A DNA stretch of 64,000 nt from Adiantum capillus-veneris (Eukaryota; Streptophyta; Polypodiopsida; Polypodiales; Pteridaceae). Position numbers and translations under genes: made by a program. Every line of letters starts with the position of its first letter. Position 1 is the stretch's first letter. Below are positions 44,172-56,569 of the stretch, one piece after another. The notes beneath the pieces are model-generated. The model worked only from the letters and a program-made list of their open reading frames with translations. It ran no database searches and had not been told where the DNA came from. The stretch lies in the NCBI GenBank assembly GCA_014529385.2, contig CM043947.1, forward strand, positions 129,477,891 to 129,541,890. The letters are read 5' to 3'.

Positions 44172-46553
44172 CTTTCCATCATTGCCATAGTAAGCTACCT
44201 CACCCTATCAAATCACTCAAACACTGTGGCTATCCCTACCATTTCACTGTATATAGGTGTGTGTAATTTAGGGGACTTTTTCCATATCTTCTTAAAAACC
44301 CTCAGCTATCTAATCACTGGGCTAGTTGAGCCAAAAAAATATAAAATATAAAAAATATAAGTATATTATGATCCATTTGTGTGTAAATATTTCATTGTAT
44401 ATAGGGCCTAAATAAAAAGATTTTTCATAATTATTTTGGTAATTATTTAAATATTTCTACCTATGGTGTGTTATTTATGATATGTACATTGACTCACCAT
44501 TACCATATTTTTTCTTACCATTTTGCATACTCTTTATTCCATATAAAAATAATTTCATGCAAGCTTTTCTTATTTTTTGTGTAACTCCATCCCAACAAAA
44601 ATCGAAAAAAAACTAGTTTTATTTATGTGTATATTTTTTCACTATTGTGATTTTTCCTTCCTACATCTATTCTCTTTTACTCTCATAAATTAGAACACCA
44701 AAAATATTCATTTTTTAATGGTAGACTTATAATGAGAGAGATTTATTTTGATCCCTTTATATTTTTTCCACCTATATTATTTATATTTGACATGTACATA
44801 TTTTTTTAGACCCCTCAATATTTGATTTTCTTAGTTGTACTATTCACTTATATCATGATCTCAACAATATCTTCAATTATAGACCTACCAAATGAGGTCA
44901 AGGGTATGTGGAATGCCTGCATGCACCATGGGGAGCTCACTCTTGGAGGTATTCAAAAGAATCATCCAAGGAAGGACCTCACAAGGACCTTGTGTAGTGG
45001 AAAAAACAGTCGGTTTTGCTGAATTTTTAAAGATCACATGCTCCTCGAATTTGAAAAGGTGATACAAACAAAAGTTGTAGCTCGTGGGCTGAACTTTCAC
45101 CTCAAAGTTTTTCATATTTTTTTGAGCTACGAGCTGTGAGCTATGATTTTATTAGTGGACCCCAGTTTGCCCATGCTATGCAGCCACACTCCCTCTTCCA
45201 CTTTACCATTTTCCTCTTTCACACACACCTCTCCACTCATCATCCCCACCTCTCTCACCACTCCTCTCTGCACCCTACTCACCTTCTTCTCAACCTTGAA
45301 GAATAAGAGAAACCATGGTGAACTCATGTCTCCTACACACACTTCCATTCCAAAGTTGACCACCTAGTCTCATTTTTTCTCTTCCATTTTACCCATATTT
45401 ATAAAAAAAACCACAAAATTCAGCCTCTTCTCTTGAAAGACAGCATCATGGTGATTGATTACTCATGTTCACTTACCTTGGCTCCCAAGGAAGGTCAAGA
45501 GTGGAGAAAAAACGTACCGTCAAAGCTAGTGGACCGTCAACAAGCGTCAAAATTGACCCTACTCAAGACACTTGGAGCATCGACATTGTAAGAAATCCAT
45601 GTTTCTTACCTATTAAGAGTTTTTTCTTCCTTATTTGTATTCTACATGGATACTCCCATTGTAAATATCCAATTCCATTTGTAAATCAATAAAAATACTA
45701 ACTCTACTAATTTACTAACACTAACTTAGTATGAAAAGTCCTATCACCTCCACTTCTCTCCTCTCTCTCTTCTTCATCGATCCCCACCAACTTCTTGATA
45801 ATTCCAAGCAAAAGAAATTAGATAAGTGTTGAAAATCTAACCCAACCATGGTTAGAGGAGTAACCCTAGCCCTCAAAATTGCTATAAAAGGAAGGTGTAG
45901 CTAGCACAAAAAGGGGAGAGCCATAATCAAGAGCACTATGCTATAGCTTGAGAAGCCAAGCTCAACCTCTCTAGAAGGAGCTTTTGAGTGGAAGCTCATT
46001 GTCGTATGCTTGTGCATGTGTTGTAATAGGGGTGATTAGAATGGGAACTCTATGGCATTGTAAGAGAGAGAGCGATCATTTAATTGAGAGTGGAAAATCT
46101 ATCATTCCTCCTACTAGTGTAAGCCCAACATTTGCTGAATCAAGGAGGGTGGATTTGGACTAAGCTTGGATACTTTGTCTCTCTTCCAATGTGAAGTAAT
46201 GGACAACAATGATGTGTAAGTGTCTTGGTGTTTTTTTTAAAAAGTTCTTGATAGCTTGTCTCTGGGTGTTATCATCAATTTAGCCATAAATTCCACATAC
46301 TGTAAGAGGGCGACAGTGTGGAGAGGACTCCCCTGGCCTTAAGACAGTGATTGGGGTAGCTTTTCTTGTGATGTGTCGTGGTGAAATTTACTCAAGATAT
46401 GTTGAACAAATACTTATCTCACTTTGATCGGTCATGACAGATTTGTAAGAAGGTATTAATGCAACAAGCATCCCCTCCCTCTTCTCTCTCTTTCTTACAT
46501 ATATAATTGTGGTTGCTTGATCATTGCCGATACATTTCAAAGCAGCCCGAGCA

Positions 46554-46585
<32 letters not shown>

Positions 46586-46767
46586 ACGCGTCCTAGTTCG
46601 TATCCAAAACTAGGTGGTGCCCCAAATTTGTGTAGGGTTAGGTTGCGGGTTTGTGTGTGTGTTTGTTGTTTTTTCCAACCCCAACCCAATTGAGCAGCAC
46701 GGGAGCCTACAAGGTGTTAGAGGCCACTCTTCTTGTTGCCCGCCCCGGACCACCCCGGACCGCCTCA
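44172..46767 (+). repeat. 3' LTR of LARD-like element
   Basis: Matches 39219-41790. Its last part has a 'CCACCCCGGA' duplication and a shortened CT tract. It ends GCCTCA and is followed by CTAT. Confidence 0.85.
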
Positions 46768-47120
46768 CTATAAAAGGCATCGCAGGGAAAGTATGCAAGT
46801 GGGTCCAGAGAACATGGAAAATTAGTTTTTTCAAGACTGACCTATGCCTTGGAGGAAAAAATTCAGGTAGTCCTATACTCCTCGTCAGCACTCAGATCGT
46901 CAGATACTTCTTCTTTCATAATATATGGCAGACAAGGAACCACCATGGTTTTGAAGGAGGATTTGAGGTCGCAAGCTTCGCAGAAATTATACAAGAAAGC
47001 AAAGTGCTAATATGGACACTCGGGCGCAAGCAGCACTCAGAGGATTGGTCTAGGACTACTTGTGCCTTGTTGTCAGCAGATGGAATGCCTAGGATGGGGG
47101 AAAATCTTGGCCATCGATAA
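46768..47120 (+). pseudogene. LINE ORF2, C-terminal part after the insertion
   Basis: The frame picks up at 'IKGIAGKVCKWVQRTWKI', then 'KTDLCLGGK', 'STQIVRYFFFHNIWQTRN', 'IIQESKVLIWTLGR', and ends at a TAA (47118-47120). It aligns with the minus-strand remnant at 19116-19511, which proves that it is the natural LINE C-terminus and not new sequence. Confidence 0.88.
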
Positions 47121-47276
47121 ATAAAAGATATCAAAATGAGGTGGGGTGGTAAGGGTGGTTGCCCTGATAGCCATTATAATTATGATCCTTGGATGTTGTC
47201 ATGGCTTAACATGAGCATGACAAAACCTTGTAATTTTTTGAGCTGCTCAATATAATCCACTCACAATTGTGAGTTT
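47121..47276 (+). other. LINE 3' untranslated region with terminal palindrome
   Basis: It contains 'GGTTGCCCTGATAG' and 'CTTGTAATTTTTTGAG', and the perfect 16-bp palindrome ACTCACAATTGTGAGT (47259-47274). T- and A-rich runs follow. The same end is present at 48274-48289 and 53427-53442. Confidence 0.8.
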
Positions 47277-48223
47277 TGCTCTTTTTTTTTTAAAGTAAAA
47301 AAAAAATCTACAGCTTTAAGCTTGAGAGCTCTCTTTACAAATTTAAAACTCTCCTGTGAGTCCATGTATGTAACCTTTTCAATTTCGTTAATTCAAATTT
47401 TTACCTTCTTTAAAAAAAACTCTAGGTTCTCATTGGAGACCTTACTTAAAAAGTTCTACATCCTTAAGTTCTAAACTTAGCTTTAAAATCTTTCAAAATA
47501 AAAATAAAACATCTCTAGAGATTAAGGCTTCAAAGGATAGATCCCTTCCTAAAATGACAACTTTAGTCTATCACCTTAAGTTTCAACATGTAAAAGAACT
47601 TTTTAAAATGAAAAGATGGGTGGAAAAGCTTCTCAAAATGAAAAGGTGACTCCTGGGATTTTTGGAGCCACCCCCCAATTGCCAAGTCTTTATCATTTAA
47701 CCTATAAAACTTTCAACGTTTCATGCTTTCAAAGGTAGCCCAAAATGTTTTCTTTGGTAAATGAGCATTCATTTCATATTTCAAAAGTCAAGATATGCCC
47801 ATCATTAGATTTACATACTCTTCATTTAAATGAGTGCCCACTATCTTATTTCAACCAATCAACATTTTTTGTCTATCAAAAAATGTTTGAAAATACAAGT
47901 CAACCTCTTTTCTATTTTAGTCAACAAAAAAAGAAGGCGTCTCTATAGCCTTTGCCCTTTGGGCAGGCCAAAAAATGATAAAATCACAAGGTTTGCCTAC
48001 AATACATTGTATTGAAACAAAGACAATTGATTGGTCGTGTGAAATTATGTAAAAAAGGTGATAGATTTTTAATCACTTATCATACACTGACCATTGATAA
48101 GATGGGACAATAAATTAAGAATAAACTTTGGTAGATAGTGAAGGGGTAAACAGAATAAACTTTACTAAATAATAAAGGGGTCATGTTTGTCAATGTGCAT
48201 TACTAAAACCAAAAAGTTCATAA
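47277..48223. other. AT-rich unassigned DNA with a dispersed repeat
   Basis: 47535-47690 ('ACTTTAGTCTATCACC', 'AAGTTTCAAC', 'TTTTGGAGCCACCC') recurs at 51770-51870. No frame was recognised. Confidence 0.5.
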
Positions 48224-48239
48224 GATAAGAGTGAGGGAG

Positions 48240-48306
48240 ACCTTGTAATTTATTGGGTTGTCCAATATAATTCACTCACAATTGTGAGTTTTGCTAAAAA
48301 AAAAAG
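48240..48306 (+). mobile_element. ultra-short LINE 3' end insertion with 16-bp target duplication
   Basis: 67 bp comprising only the last part of the LINE 3' UTR, the palindrome and a 10-A tail. It is flanked by GATAAGAGTGAGGGAG at 48224-48239 and 48307-48322. The A-tail and the long perfect duplication show true target-primed insertion. Confidence 0.9.
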
Positions 48307-48322
48307 GATAAGAGTGAGGGAG

Positions 48323-48528
48323 GCCTTTGACACAGGAATCGTTAGTATAAGGTTTCAGATTAGTATAGAGAAGTTGCCCGCTTTTTTCCCTTTAGGAGTA
48401 GGCATGTAGAGGCCTTGCCTGCTCAAGACCAAGTTGAGGGGCAATTTCAAGCATCCAATCTATGCTCCTCCAAAGACAAAGTGGCAAAAACACAAACACA
48501 AGACAAACACGGAACCAGTAATGGCATG

Positions 48529-48568
<40 letters not shown>

Positions 48569-49117
48569 ATGAAGTATTTGTGCCACACCTCAAGAAGCTC
48601 AATATAAATGCTAGACTTGCTAGAAGCATGCAACAGTTGGCTAGGGGCTCTGACGACTACATCACGCCAAGGCAAGAGTATATACTAATGCTAGCGTTGC
48701 CCTTGTACAGTGATACCGACGTTGCAATAACAAATTCTTGCATGATATGCTTAATTTCCTAGCTGTTGCCATTTATTTTCAAATCATCATTTCTCCGCAG
48801 CATGTTCATCACTATCCATGTAACATTTTTCACCTGCCCTTTTGCAAGAGGCATGTTGTTGAAGAGAGGAAGAAGCCCAGACAAAGCACTGAGTGACATT
48901 TCACATATCAAGAAAGGTTTGGCAAATTGAGGTGTGAAAGCTCATTAGGGCTGTTTGTTAATTTAAGGATTAAGGAATAGTCCAATAGTCATTTGACACG
49001 TATACAAAAGTATGGCACTCTTGTATGTTAACTTCCAAAATAAAAGAATATCATAATCATAATCTCTTCATATCTTCATATAGACTAATGTTTGACAAAA
49101 TAGAAAATAAACGAGAG
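48323..49117. other. unassigned DNA with a GA tract
   Basis: GA run at 48530-48564. No domain was recognised in the frames. Confidence 0.5.
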
Positions 49118-49142
49118 GGAAAGTGAGATGTGGTGCGTTCTC

Positions 49143-49190
<48 letters not shown>

Positions 49191-49212
49191 AAGTGAGATG
49201 TGGTGCGTTCTC

Positions 49213-49246
<34 letters not shown>
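49118..49246. repeat. tandem duplication with GA tracts
   Basis: 'GGGAAAGTGAGATGTGGTGC' followed by GTTCTCATATGAGAGAG occurs twice, about 71 bp apart. Each copy ends in a GA run. Confidence 0.85.
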
Positions 49247-49250
<4 letters not shown>

Positions 49251-49470
49251 GGAAAATTACCAAAATATCCCTCAAATTATAAAAACTCCCAAAGTACCCT
49301 TGATATTTTGCCATTAATTCCCAAAATGCCCTTCAAATTTTCCAAACTACCCCTTGTTGTGAGATCAAATTTCTCCAAATATATAAAAACAATTGTAGCT
49401 TTTCATAAGAACAATAATTGTCGTCTACTATCAAATCAAGATGCATATCTAGAATTTGAGTTGGCTATGT
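49247..49470. mobile_element. terminal-region copy of the 3.4-4.6 kb inverted-repeat element
   Basis: 'AAAATTACCAAAATA', 'ATTCCCAAAATGCC' and 'AGCTTTTCATAAGAA' match, in reverse orientation, the right end of the element at 3450-4640 (4440-4612). The other end was not found. Confidence 0.55.
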
Positions 49471-50059
49471 AGGTTTTGGAGATGAATTGCATCATTAATT
49501 TTTAGGTATAAGCTTACCAAAGCATGATGAGAGAGCTAAGAATGGAAGTAACCTCGCAATATGGAGCTTATTCCAATCTTTTGTGGAGTTCATTTAAGTA
49601 GGAGACATCGATCAACTTGTATTGAAGGTGCCCATGATGAAGCAAAGTGCTGATAACTTGTGTGTGTGATGCTTAGCACATGAAGCACAAGAGAAGATTG
49701 AGGAAGGTGTGAGGTGAAGACAAAGGAAGGTACTCATCTTTTCCTAGGTCGAGGGATGAAAAAACTTTTGTGGGAGAAGCATCCTATGCCGGGTCTCTCT
49801 CTATCTCTCTCTCAAAATTACAAATGTTAATACTTTATCAAGCATTGGGAGCATAAAAAAAAAAATGAACCTCTAGGCTTTGCCTATGCTACATCAAAAC
49901 TCGATAACTTTGCATGTAATCAAGCCTAGTGAGCTGACATACATTAAGTTACATCAACAAGGCGATGTGGTTATCAATTGTGTTGGAACAAGTGCAGGAG
50001 GTCGGCTTTATTTACCTAGAACTCAGAAGAGTCCTTCACTGTCCATACTTTTTGTTCCT
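49471..50059. other. unassigned DNA
   Basis: No domain was recognised. A short CT-rich patch lies at 49795-49813. Confidence 0.4.
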
Positions 50060-50301
50060 GCGGCCACCCTAGCCATCGGCGCATCGCTCTCACTGGAATT
50101 GTTTATGCCTTCATCATCGCCCTGACGACCCCTTTCATGCAGCTGCTTCTACCCTTTGATCTTGTTCTTCACCTTTTCTAGAGGGCCTTCATGATGAGCA
50201 ACAACACCAACGGCCTGGCCCCCTGCGGAGTGAGTTACTCTGTTCTCTCCATATCTAGTTGCATGCCCAGCTCCATGCTCTCCTACAGGCACATGGGCTC
50301 C
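50060..50301 (-). pseudogene. possible dehydrin-like fragment
   Basis: Read on the minus strand, 50301-50152 is open: Gly/His-rich with 'VPVGEHGAGHATRYGENR' and then 'AHHEGPLEKVKNKIKG', which resembles the Lys-rich K-type segment of small dehydrins ('EGIVDKIKDKI' in HIRD11-type proteins). A TAG follows (50151-50149), then 'DDEGINNSSESDAP', an acidic Ser-rich stretch such as dehydrins also carry. No start, splice sites or full domain are seen. This is a resemblance only. Confidence 0.25.
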
Positions 50302-50349
50302 ATGATGCTTCAATTACTCCTCTCCCTTCTTGTGCCCCCCAATGTAAAG

Positions 50350-50350
50350 C

Positions 50351-50411
<61 letters not shown>
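50350..50411. repeat. (CT)n microsatellite
   Basis: About 60 bp of uninterrupted CT. Confidence 0.95.
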
Positions 50412-50414
<3 letters not shown>

Positions 50415-50589
50415 CATGATCAATCACCATAATTTAGCGAATTGTATAATGCCAAGACATGGCAGCTTTTGATATCCAAACATTCAAAATGGGATTGAAT
50501 ATCAACTACAATTTTTGACTACATAAGTAGAGATACAAAAATGGGAATTACACCTAGGTATCTTTGTGGCGGTAATCTCTTACAAGGGA

Positions 50590-50872
50590 ATTGAAGTTCT
50601 TTTTCTTGGTACCACCAATCAATCTCTGCTTTTGGAGAGTAGCAAACATTTACTCATGATTTTTCTTCGTCCTTAGGTGAGTTCCGAGCCTCCTCTTTGC
50701 CACCTTAACAACTCTCTTGTCCTTTCCCACCTTCAAAAGCTCAGTGATACGTTTCTTGTAAGGTGCAAACCCTACAAGTTCTTGGATCAGCTTTCTCAGA
50801 AAGGAGATTCTTGTTCCAAGTTTACTCTTTCTTGAGGAAAGACAAGCAGGAGATGTGCCCCTTGTTCAAGCC
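50590..50872 (-). pseudogene. RPL36: ribosomal protein eL36 pseudogene
   Basis: Minus-strand reading gives 'GLNKGH' (50872-50855), a decayed middle ending in a stop, then in another frame '[20 protein letters not shown]', '[20 protein letters not shown]' and '[10 protein letters not shown]', and a TAA (50652-50650). After the stop, 'MFATLQKQR' still matches the end of the family ('EEMSSVLRKMR'). Real eL36 is about 100-110 residues and is a cytosolic 60S subunit protein. The conserved core is almost complete and the 5' part is lost. At least one frameshift and one stop are present. No intron is seen over the surviving core, so a processed copy or transduced fragment is possible. Confidence 0.85.
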
Positions 50873-50921
50873 ATTTCAAGGCCACTCTCTGGCATTGGCG
50901 GTACTGTCGCAACTGCAAAGC

Positions 50922-53130
<2,209 letters not shown>

Positions 53131-53462
53131 AATTATACAAGAAAGCAGAGTGCTAATATGGACGCTTAGGTGCAAGCAAAACTCGGATGATTGGTCTAGT
53201 GTTACTTGTTCCTTGTTGTCAGCGGAATACTTAGGAACGGGGAAAATCATGAAACCAAAAGATTAGTGAAGAACATGATAATTAACCTTGTATATCAAGG
53301 ACATGGAGGCAGGTCGTAAGAGGTGGCTCCCCAGATAGCTGATGTAAGTTTGGTCTTTGGATGGTGTCATGGCTCGGCACGAGTATGACAAGTTCTTGTA
53401 ATTTTTTGAGATGATCAATATAATTCACTCACAATTGTGAGTTTTGCTATTAAAAAAAAAAC
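53131..53462 (+). mobile_element. 5'-truncated LINE 3' end
   Basis: From 'AATTATACAAGAAAGCA' on, it follows the LINE at 46988-47276. It includes the end of ORF2, 'GGATGGTGTCATGGCT', 'CTTGTAATTTTTTGAG', ACTCACAATTGTGAGT (53427-53442) and an A-tail. The target duplication was not identified. Confidence 0.85.
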
Positions 53463-54497
53463 AACAACATGCTAACAATCTTTTTGTATACTTGTAAAGC
53501 ATACGAGGCTATCTATTTTAAAACACTTGAAAACAAAATGAAGTTGAAAGATGGTGTTTCTAAAAGGAAAATATACTTGAAAAATGTTACATTAACATGT
53601 CCACAAAATTAGCAACCCATGCAACCAAAAGAACTACCTTTTTTTTTTTAAAAGACCAAATTTCATATATAACCAAAGAAAGGATACATGTCCAATGTCC
53701 CATTCCACCAGAACTTCATTACCTAGGTTTGATGTGAAATTTGGTTTTCCATGATTGGCATCAAACCATGGTGAGCTATGCAACTTCCACACCGCTTCTT
53801 GTATATCCCTACAATCTATGACTCAATTCATGGATGTGTACACCAAGACAAAATCAAATTCTGAGGAATTTTTTTTAATCTCTCATCCTACTATAGTCCA
53901 AAATTAACTTAGAAGGTGTCATTAGCCCATGCTAACAACCGTAAGCCGGACCGCCAATGTCAAGGCAAGATCACATTGGTCCGGTCCCCGTTAGCCCAGT
54001 GGAAGGATGAGGTGCATCCACTCAGATGTAAGATGAGAAAAACATGTTATACCTCCTGACCTTGAACATAAAGCCTGAACAAAACATGAAAACATAATAT
54101 GAACATTCTTAAGTACTTCCAACATAAAACTATCTATTATAACCAAATCTATAGCTTCATAAAATCTGCTTTGATCATGATCTAGCTTCTTTGAAGGAGA
54201 ATAAATGCCTTAGGGCATCAAGCATACTGCTAGGATAAATCTTGGCATAGAGGTGATGGAAGGGAAGAGCCCTACTACAAGCATACCTCATACCACATTG
54301 ATAGAGAGAAAAATGAAATAACAAAAAAGCTACTTACTCATGAGGTATACTCACTTAAGGATGTCATAACTCTTAAACAATCGGGATTTCAAAAAACATA
54401 AGCCACTTAAATATGTCGACACTGATGCACTAAAAGTGACACATCGCCATCTTATTGTTTGATCACTAAGAGGTGATTGCCTACTTTATGGAAGTCT
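53463..54497. other. unassigned DNA
   Basis: AT-rich. Nothing was recognised before the CACTA terminus. Confidence 0.45.
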
Positions 54498-54710
54498 CAC
54501 TACAAGAGGTTGTGTGCTCTTGTGACATTGTTAGCGATGGAAATACATTGGGTTTTTATAACCCCGGCGTCGCTAAGACCGTTACTAACAGCGTCGATAC
54601 GGAAACGTAGCTATAACAATCGCTATATGCATCGTTATAAAGGTCGCTATATAGCGACGATTATAGCGACGTTTGCATGCCATCTATAGCGACGCCCGAG
54701 AGGAAAACAT
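54498..54710. repeat. CACTA left terminus and subterminal repeats
   Basis: CACTACAAGAGG is followed by repeated 'GTCGCTA', 'TATAGCGACG' and 'ATCGCTATA' words in both orientations. In this superfamily such repeats bind the element-encoded regulator. TCT precedes the end as one side of a possible 3-bp duplication. Confidence 0.75.
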
Positions 54711-54953
54711 TTTGTGGCAGGGCATCACCCATCAACCATATTGAATGTTTCATTAATTGATTCACCTTTGAAAAAAAGTGCAAAGGTAGATGTAGACCCA
54801 AAATAGTCACCCAGAAGACAATATAACCATTAACTCCATCATCCATAGTACGTATTGTTTGCAAAATAAAGATACAAAACTGACAAGCGTGAATTGATGA
54901 AAGTAAATCAATGACAATTGTACACATCATAGGCAAAATCACTTGATTGTTAA

Positions 54954-56295
54954 CACTAGAATGGTAACAGGACACTTTTATGTCCTTGGACACTTTTGTG
55001 TCCTGTTAAGTGACCATTTTTCTTGAATTATTTGAAGAGTATGAAAATGAATTTCTAGGTGCTATTTATCCACAAAGTTTCCTTATGAGCTGAAAAAAAC
55101 TTAGCATTTTTTTTTGAGTATCGATCTCGCCATTAACCTTACTCTTGCACAACATTTTTGAACCTATGCTGTGTGAAAAAACGGGTCCTGTTTTTGGCTT
55201 TTTTTTTTCAATTTTCGGCAACTATACCACTCTAAACTTCATGTTTGTGAGGTTTAGATGGCTAGAGGTTAGGCCTTCATAGTTCTCAACATGTTTTGAT
55301 GCTTGTAGGGAGAGCTAAGTGTTAAAATTGAAAGTTATGACCAATTTACAAGAATTGCATAATCCTATTTTTGGGCCAAAATTAGCACTTTTATGATTTT
55401 TTTGGTGGCTTTCTTGATATCCAAATTCAATTTTGATTGTGTAAATGTAATGTATAACATAAAGCTAATCTTCCTTGAGTTTTGGGGGACCTAATATGCT
55501 ATATAGCATAGTATATGATGATGGTTGAGTTTTTTGATTTGCTGAAGAATACGATACATTTTAGGTAGCAAGTACAACTTTCTCAATATTGCTAGTTTCT
55601 TAGGCCAATTGTGTGTATTTTGTAGATAGTAACCATATCTAATCATAGACTACAAACTTGGCTAGATATTGAGTAGTTTCTATGGGTTTCTAGAGGTCAT
55701 AATGCTAAACCCAATTTTTTCATGTTTGTTGTATTTAGCACTTTATCATTGCCCCCAAGGTTTCAATTGTAAGAGTTCCATTATCCTTTTGACATGCTCC
55801 ATGGCTCCCTTTGAATCAAGAGGTCCAAAGGGAACTAAGAAAACATGTATATCGTATCTGTATTGAGCGTGACTATAGAAACTTTGATGATAGCTCCGCA
55901 GAATGGCAAAAATGCAAATTTTTTGTACCTATTTTCTTTGCCCAAAAAAAAATTAGTGAGGTAAAAGAAACCATATGTTTTGGTCACCAACCCATTGAAG
56001 TTAATGGGGCATTTTATCTCATGTCCTACAAAAATCTCCACTCTTATTTATATGCAATCAACCGTAAGAAATTGTTGTTTTGGGCAAAATGCACTGGTCC
56101 ATCAACTTTGGAGGCTTGTAGTGACCAAGGGATGAGAAAAATCACAAGTTTCTGATTTTTTACATATGTAGTAGTTATTGAACTATAAGCTCATGAAACG
56201 ATTTTTCAAAATGAGTGGATCTACTATGGTTTTGGAATTTTTTTCCAAAACCCTGAAATGACACTTTTATGTCCTGTTAGGTTACCATTCTAGTG
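54954..56295. mobile_element. TTAA-flanked element with piggyBac-like ends (non-autonomous)
   Basis: TTAA stands on both sides (54950-54953 and 56296-56299). The ends are perfect inverted repeats CACTAGAATGGTAAC. Each is followed by a subterminal AACAGGACA block that with its neighbours forms inner inverted repeats (GGACACTTTTATGTCC at the left; GACACTTTTATGTCC at the right). A TTAA duplication with CAC/CCC-type ends is the mark of the piggyBac superfamily. The 1342-bp interior has only a 114-residue frame (55811-56155) with no catalytic pattern I can recognise, so the element looks non-autonomous. Confidence 0.75.
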
Positions 56296-56569
56296 TTAAA
56301 CTTTGCCAATGCAATAGTTACAACACCATTGTCATTATTGAAAAAATATACATGGTTCTCATGATACATAAGCTATGACAAAAAGAAACTAATGCTATCT
56401 AGCTACGGCTAGACTGACGTCATTTAATCAGACGTCTCATCGCGTCCAAGCGGTGTATCTGTCGGATTTTGCAAAAAAAAACAATAAGACAGCTTTTTGT
56501 AAGTATAAACATATAGCGACGTTTATAAAACAATACAACAAATAGCAAATAGTAAACCCTAATACTAAC

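Larger units (their letters stand above)
39202..46767 (+). mobile_element. LTR element without pol genes (LARD-like), internally rearranged
   Basis: The ends are TG...CA and CTAT lies on both sides (39198-39201 and 46768-46771). Removing the element rejoins the LINE reading frame across 'DCPAI|KGIAGK'. Direct repeats of about 2.58 kb (39219-41790 and 44172-46767) act as LTRs. The 2.4-kb internal region has no gag or pol, only two related short frames and a large palindrome. Large LTRs with a non-coding centre are the mark of LARDs, mobilised by other elements' enzymes. The first 17 bases (39202-39218) are not shared with the 3' LTR. Confidence 0.8.
34117..47276 (+). mobile_element. L1-type LINE retrotransposon, interrupted by an LTR element
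   Basis: ORF1, endonuclease, RT, zinc-finger-like and C-terminal regions follow in the order of plant L1 LINEs. The element is split by an LTR element at 39202-46767. The 3' region ends in the palindrome ACTCACAATTGTGAGT and short A/T-rich runs. Without the insert it would be about 5.6 kb. The 5' boundary is not defined; it may include the 128-bp repeats. Several stops and frameshifts make it inactive. Confidence 0.88.

Noticed and set aside
50060-50301. Functional dehydrin gene
   Set aside because: No start codon, no splice sites and an internal stop. Kept only as a low-confidence fragment.
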